Positions 53,567 through 55,601 of a DNA stretch of 55,601 nucleotides are shown here, one piece after another (the first letter of the stretch is position 1; each line of letters begins with the position of its first letter). The stretch spans positions 1 to 55,601 of the forward strand of contig NZ_LFNG01000014.1 in NCBI RefSeq assembly GCF_001045435.1. Direction: 5' to 3'. Source of the DNA: Chryseobacterium koreense CCUG 49689 (lineage in GTDB: Bacteria; Bacteroidota; Bacteroidia; Flavobacteriales; Weeksellaceae). Under the pieces are notes generated by a model. That model had not been told where the DNA came from. It was given only the letters and a program-made list of their open reading frames with translations, and did not search any database. Made by a program: the position numbers and the translations under genes.

Positions 53567-54415
53567 TCAAAGCTGAAAAACCAAAGCTAGAAAATCAATA
53601 GATTTCATCGTGGCTTTTTCAAGATCTTTCGGCAAAAAATCACCTGACCACGGTTCTTTTGCGCCAAAAGTATGGTTCGAATCTTCTATGATGAAAAGCT
53701 CCGAAGTTTTGCACCATAAGTTCAGCAATTCCGCTTCTTTGACATTCACCGCCAAATCATCGGTTCCCTGAATGATGAGGAATGGCTTCCTGAAATGTTG
53801 TGCGGCAAACTGGATATTGAAACGGTTTTCGTTGTTCTTAAAATCCTCAAAATACTGGTAATAATGCGGCATCTGCTGTTTGGTTCTGCCGTTTTCGGAA
53901 TACATGACCCCGGATTTTTTCCAAGCTTCCAGTTTTTCGCTCCTCGGGAAACGGTTGGCGAAATTACTCACTCCGGCTAAAGTAACCAACGCTTTTATTC
54001 TTTCATCTTCAAATGCCTTGATTACCGAAATTCCTCCTCCCCGACTGTGACCGATGATTGCGATTTTCGATTGATCAATTTTCGGATTTTCATAAAAATG
54101 ATTTAAAACCGCATCGTAATCCGACATTTCTTTTGAGAAATTATTGTTCCCGAATGCTTCCAAATCTGCAAACTCGGTGGGGTTTTCTAAAGTGGTCCCG
54201 TTGTGCGAAAAATTGAATTTAACGAAGAAGAATCCTGCTTCTGCAAACTTTTCTGCCATCAGATTCCACGCTCCCCAGTCTTTGTAACCTTTATAACCGT
54301 GTGCAAAAATTACGAGCGGAAGTTTAGTTTCTGAATTTGGGTAGAAAGCGTCCGCGAGGAAACTTTTTGTTTCAGCGTTTTGAATGATGATGTTTTTTTC
54401 CTGATGAACGGCCAT
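53567..54415 (-). CDS. Alpha/beta hydrolase family protein
   Basis: This 282-residue hydrolase has the oxyanion region IFAHGYKGYKDWG (about 36-48) and the nucleophile elbow GHSRGGG (about 122-128, Ser nucleophile). A late Asp block, QGTDDLAVN, and a final His, SNHTFGAKEP, complete the triad. It resembles dienelactone hydrolase or acylaminoacyl peptidase-like enzymes. There is no signal peptide. The substrate is unknown. It lies 27 nt downstream of the exported-protein gene at 54443 on the same strand. Confidence 0.9.
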   Translation of the reverse strand: MAVHQEKNIIIQNAETKSFLADAFYPNSETKLPLVIFAHGYKGYKDWGAWNLMAEKFAEAGFFFVKFNFSHNGTTLENPTEFADLEAFGNNNFSKEMSDYDAVLNHFYENPKIDQSKIAIIGHSRGGGISVIKAFEDERIKALVTLAGVSNFANRFPRSEKLEAWKKSGVMYSENGRTKQQMPHYYQYFEDFKNNENRFNIQFAAQHFRKPFLIIQGTDDLAVNVKEAELLNLWCKTSELFIIEDSNHTFGAKEPWSGDFLPKDLEKATMKSIDFLALVFQL

Positions 54416-54442
54416 AATCTCAATTTTTAACGGAGCTTAAAG

Positions 54443-54931
54443 TTACCAATAAATCTTTCTGGAAAAATAATTGATAGGAACAAAAACACCATTTTGCAAA
54501 GTGAGGTTGCCATTATTATTGTCTTCTTCATCATAGTTCAGGTAGGCACATTTGGTGCTGATGATGCCAATCGGTATTTCTACGGCGGGGGTTACGATAC
54601 TTTCAAAATTTGGTAAAGTGTCCTCATTTGAAAAATAATTATGCCCCGAAGCCGTGTAGAGTTCAAATAAAGCCTGACGGAAATGGCCGTTATTACTTAC
54701 ATTGTGTTCGGGATAATTGAAATTATACAGATCGGCAAACATCGGTGCTTTATCCAAAAGTACTTTTTCCGGAGCAAATCCAGGTTGTGGCACATAGATT
54801 TGTGAAAGCGCATTATCCCAATTGAAATTTTGTGCGAAGATTGATTTCGTAAATAGTATAATACCGAAAAGAAATAGTTTATTCCATTTGGAACTACAAA
54901 ATATTTTTTCTCTTGTAATTTTCGATTTCAT
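54443..54931 (-). CDS. Exported protein, possibly the N-terminal remnant of a larger one
   Basis: This 162-residue protein has a signal peptide after a basic start (WNKLFLFGIILFTKSIFAQ). The mature segment has APMFADLYNFNYPEHN, GHFRQALFELYTAS and VEIPIGIISTKCAYLNYDE. To my memory these match the N-terminal region of large secreted Flavobacteriia proteins. Here the chain stops soon after, at KIYW. A nonsense change or deletion may have shortened it, with the downstream hydrolase only 27 nt away. Alternatively it is a genuinely short form. Confidence 0.6.
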   Translation of the reverse strand: MKSKITREKIFCSSKWNKLFLFGIILFTKSIFAQNFNWDNALSQIYVPQPGFAPEKVLLDKAPMFADLYNFNYPEHNVSNNGHFRQALFELYTASGHNYFSNEDTLPNFESIVTPAVEIPIGIISTKCAYLNYDEEDNNNGNLTLQNGVFVPINYFSRKIYW

Positions 54932-54976
54932 AATTTTGTTTTTGAGTTAGAGTCAGTTATTTATTAATTCGGTTGA

Positions 54977-54998
54977 GGGAGCAATGACAGTTGCTCCC
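54977..54998 (-). terminator. Hairpin after the DUF6252-like lipoprotein gene
   Basis: GGGAGCAA (54977-54984) and TTGCTCCC (54991-54998) pair perfectly around a 6-nt loop. The T tail on the minus strand is poor; the plus strand has T4. Confidence 0.5.
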
Positions 54999-55008
54999 TT
55001 TTAACTAG

Positions 55009-55601
55009 TTATGGGAAATTTGTTGTATTAATAAGGCTATTAAAATCAAAACGACCTTCAGAAATATCAATAATATCAGATGGGTCGTTTACATTTTTGA
55101 CCTTACAATAAAATGTACCCGATAAAATGGCATTATCATTTCTGGTTAATATAATTTTCCCTGTACCAGCCATGGATTTGTAATTATTTGAAATACCATT
55201 TTTATATGCACTTACATAAATGTAGTTGTTATAATTGTCATTTAGGAAACTTGGTGAGATGCCATCAAAAATTTGATATTCTCCTGTAGAAAAATAATTG
55301 TTACCGGAAAAATTTTGTAAATAAATAAATACTGCTCCTCTATTGGTTTCTCTTCGATCCGAGGCTTGGATATACATATATTCATTGTTTGTACCTCCGG
55401 CTACAGTTATTGGATAATGATTGCTTCCCGGCGGCACATAACCAATAGAGTTTCTCGGCACCATCACCACACCGTTTATCTTGCAACCAAAGGTGTTAGC
55501 ACCGGTCTGGGTAATGGGAGGCAGTTGTGGGTTGTAGGTGTCCTGCTGGTTTTCGCTGCTTCTGCCGCAGGCAAGCGATAGGGTTGCTAAAGCAAAGATT
55601 A
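55009..55601 (-). CDS. DUF6252-like lipoprotein (N-terminus beyond the right edge)
   Basis: The frame stays open to the window edge, so the true start lies outside. The visible 197 codons begin within a lipoprotein signal (IFALATLSLAC) followed by a spacer and the block LPPITQTGANTFGCKINGVV. That block is typical of small Bacteroidetes lipoproteins grouped as DUF6252. The rest forms beta strands, with repeats of Asn and Tyr. A frame from GTG at 55470 would miss the signal and is not the real start. It is upstream of the exported protein at 54443 on the same strand. Confidence 0.75.
   Translation of the reverse strand, partial: IFALATLSLACGRSSENQQDTYNPQLPPITQTGANTFGCKINGVVMVPRNSIGYVPPGSNHYPITVAGGTNNEYMYIQASDRRETNRGAVFIYLQNFSGNNYFSTGEYQIFDGISPSFLNDNYNNYIYVSAYKNGISNNYKSMAGTGKIILTRNDNAILSGTFYCKVKNVNDPSDIIDISEGRFDFNSLINTTNFP

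Noticed and set aside
55009..55470. A self-contained 153-residue protein starting at GTG 55470
   Set aside because: The frame continues upstream with a lipobox and family motif to the window edge, so this is an internal start.

Overview
The window looks like a chromosomal segment of a Flavobacteriia member, most likely Weeksellaceae (Chryseobacterium, Kaistella or Epilithonimonas relatives). The sequence is AT-rich. Many genes are preceded by the Bacteroidetes sigma-factor promoter (TAnnTTTG, and in the best cases TTTG-N20-TAnnTTTG). The gene content is typical of the phylum: a GSCFA protein, MtaB, DUF3667, DUF6175, DUF6252 and DUF6438 proteins, an OlsF-type amino-lipid synthase, an ISAon1-type IS fragment, and lipoproteins with short C-type lipoboxes. 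This assignment rests on gene families and promoter style only; no database search was possible.

Layout. 1-310: end of an ISAon1-type insertion sequence, then tRNA-Phe with its terminator and promoter. 463-5800 (mostly minus): a lysC-olsF operon, purA and a DUF2461 gene. 5936-13240 (plus): a DEAD-box helicase, a PhoU-like/PiT phosphate uptake pair, a polyprenyl synthetase, a GSCFA protein, a GNAT acetyltransferase and TatD. 13240-24700 (minus): hicB with a hicA gene carrying an early nonsense codon, an RhlE-type helicase, a DUF6438 lipoprotein, obgE, adk, hpt, two family 2 glycosyltransferases behind recR, an FAD oxidoreductase, a glgP-type phosphorylase and a DUF3667 membrane protein. 24822-31015: a possible PD-(D/E)XK-like orphan, a DUF1572 protein, a cysteine-dioxygenase-family protein behind two FNR-like boxes, mtaB, dgt (minus) and a calcium-binding-repeat lipoprotein. 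31262-36893: a small lipoprotein, gcvP, fbp, menC. 37045-44643: a 7TM histidine kinase and response regulator transcribed divergently from six exported or outer-membrane proteins. 44862-55601: glnS, a thioredoxin-like/DUF3575 operon, dusB, an ABC-2 exporter pair, a flavin reductase-like protein, an alpha/beta hydrolase, and two secreted or lipoprotein genes at the right edge.

Functional themes. Several genes serve purine and nucleotide metabolism (purA, hpt, adk, dgt), translation and RNA maturation (glnS, mtaB, dusB, obgE, two helicases) and quinone or isoprenoid synthesis (polyprenyl synthetase, menC). The least explained part is the six-gene cluster at 39829-44643. All six products carry export signals, two are paralogues of each other, one is a DUF6175 protein and the last is a beta-barrel. 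The facing two-component system and the repeated motifs in the shared intergenic region suggest a regulated cell-envelope system. It is the best candidate here for an undescribed system. Other points of interest are the broken hicA, the FNR-like tandem boxes, a phosphorylase lacking the usual PLP lysine, and near-leaderless promoters at recR and dusB.
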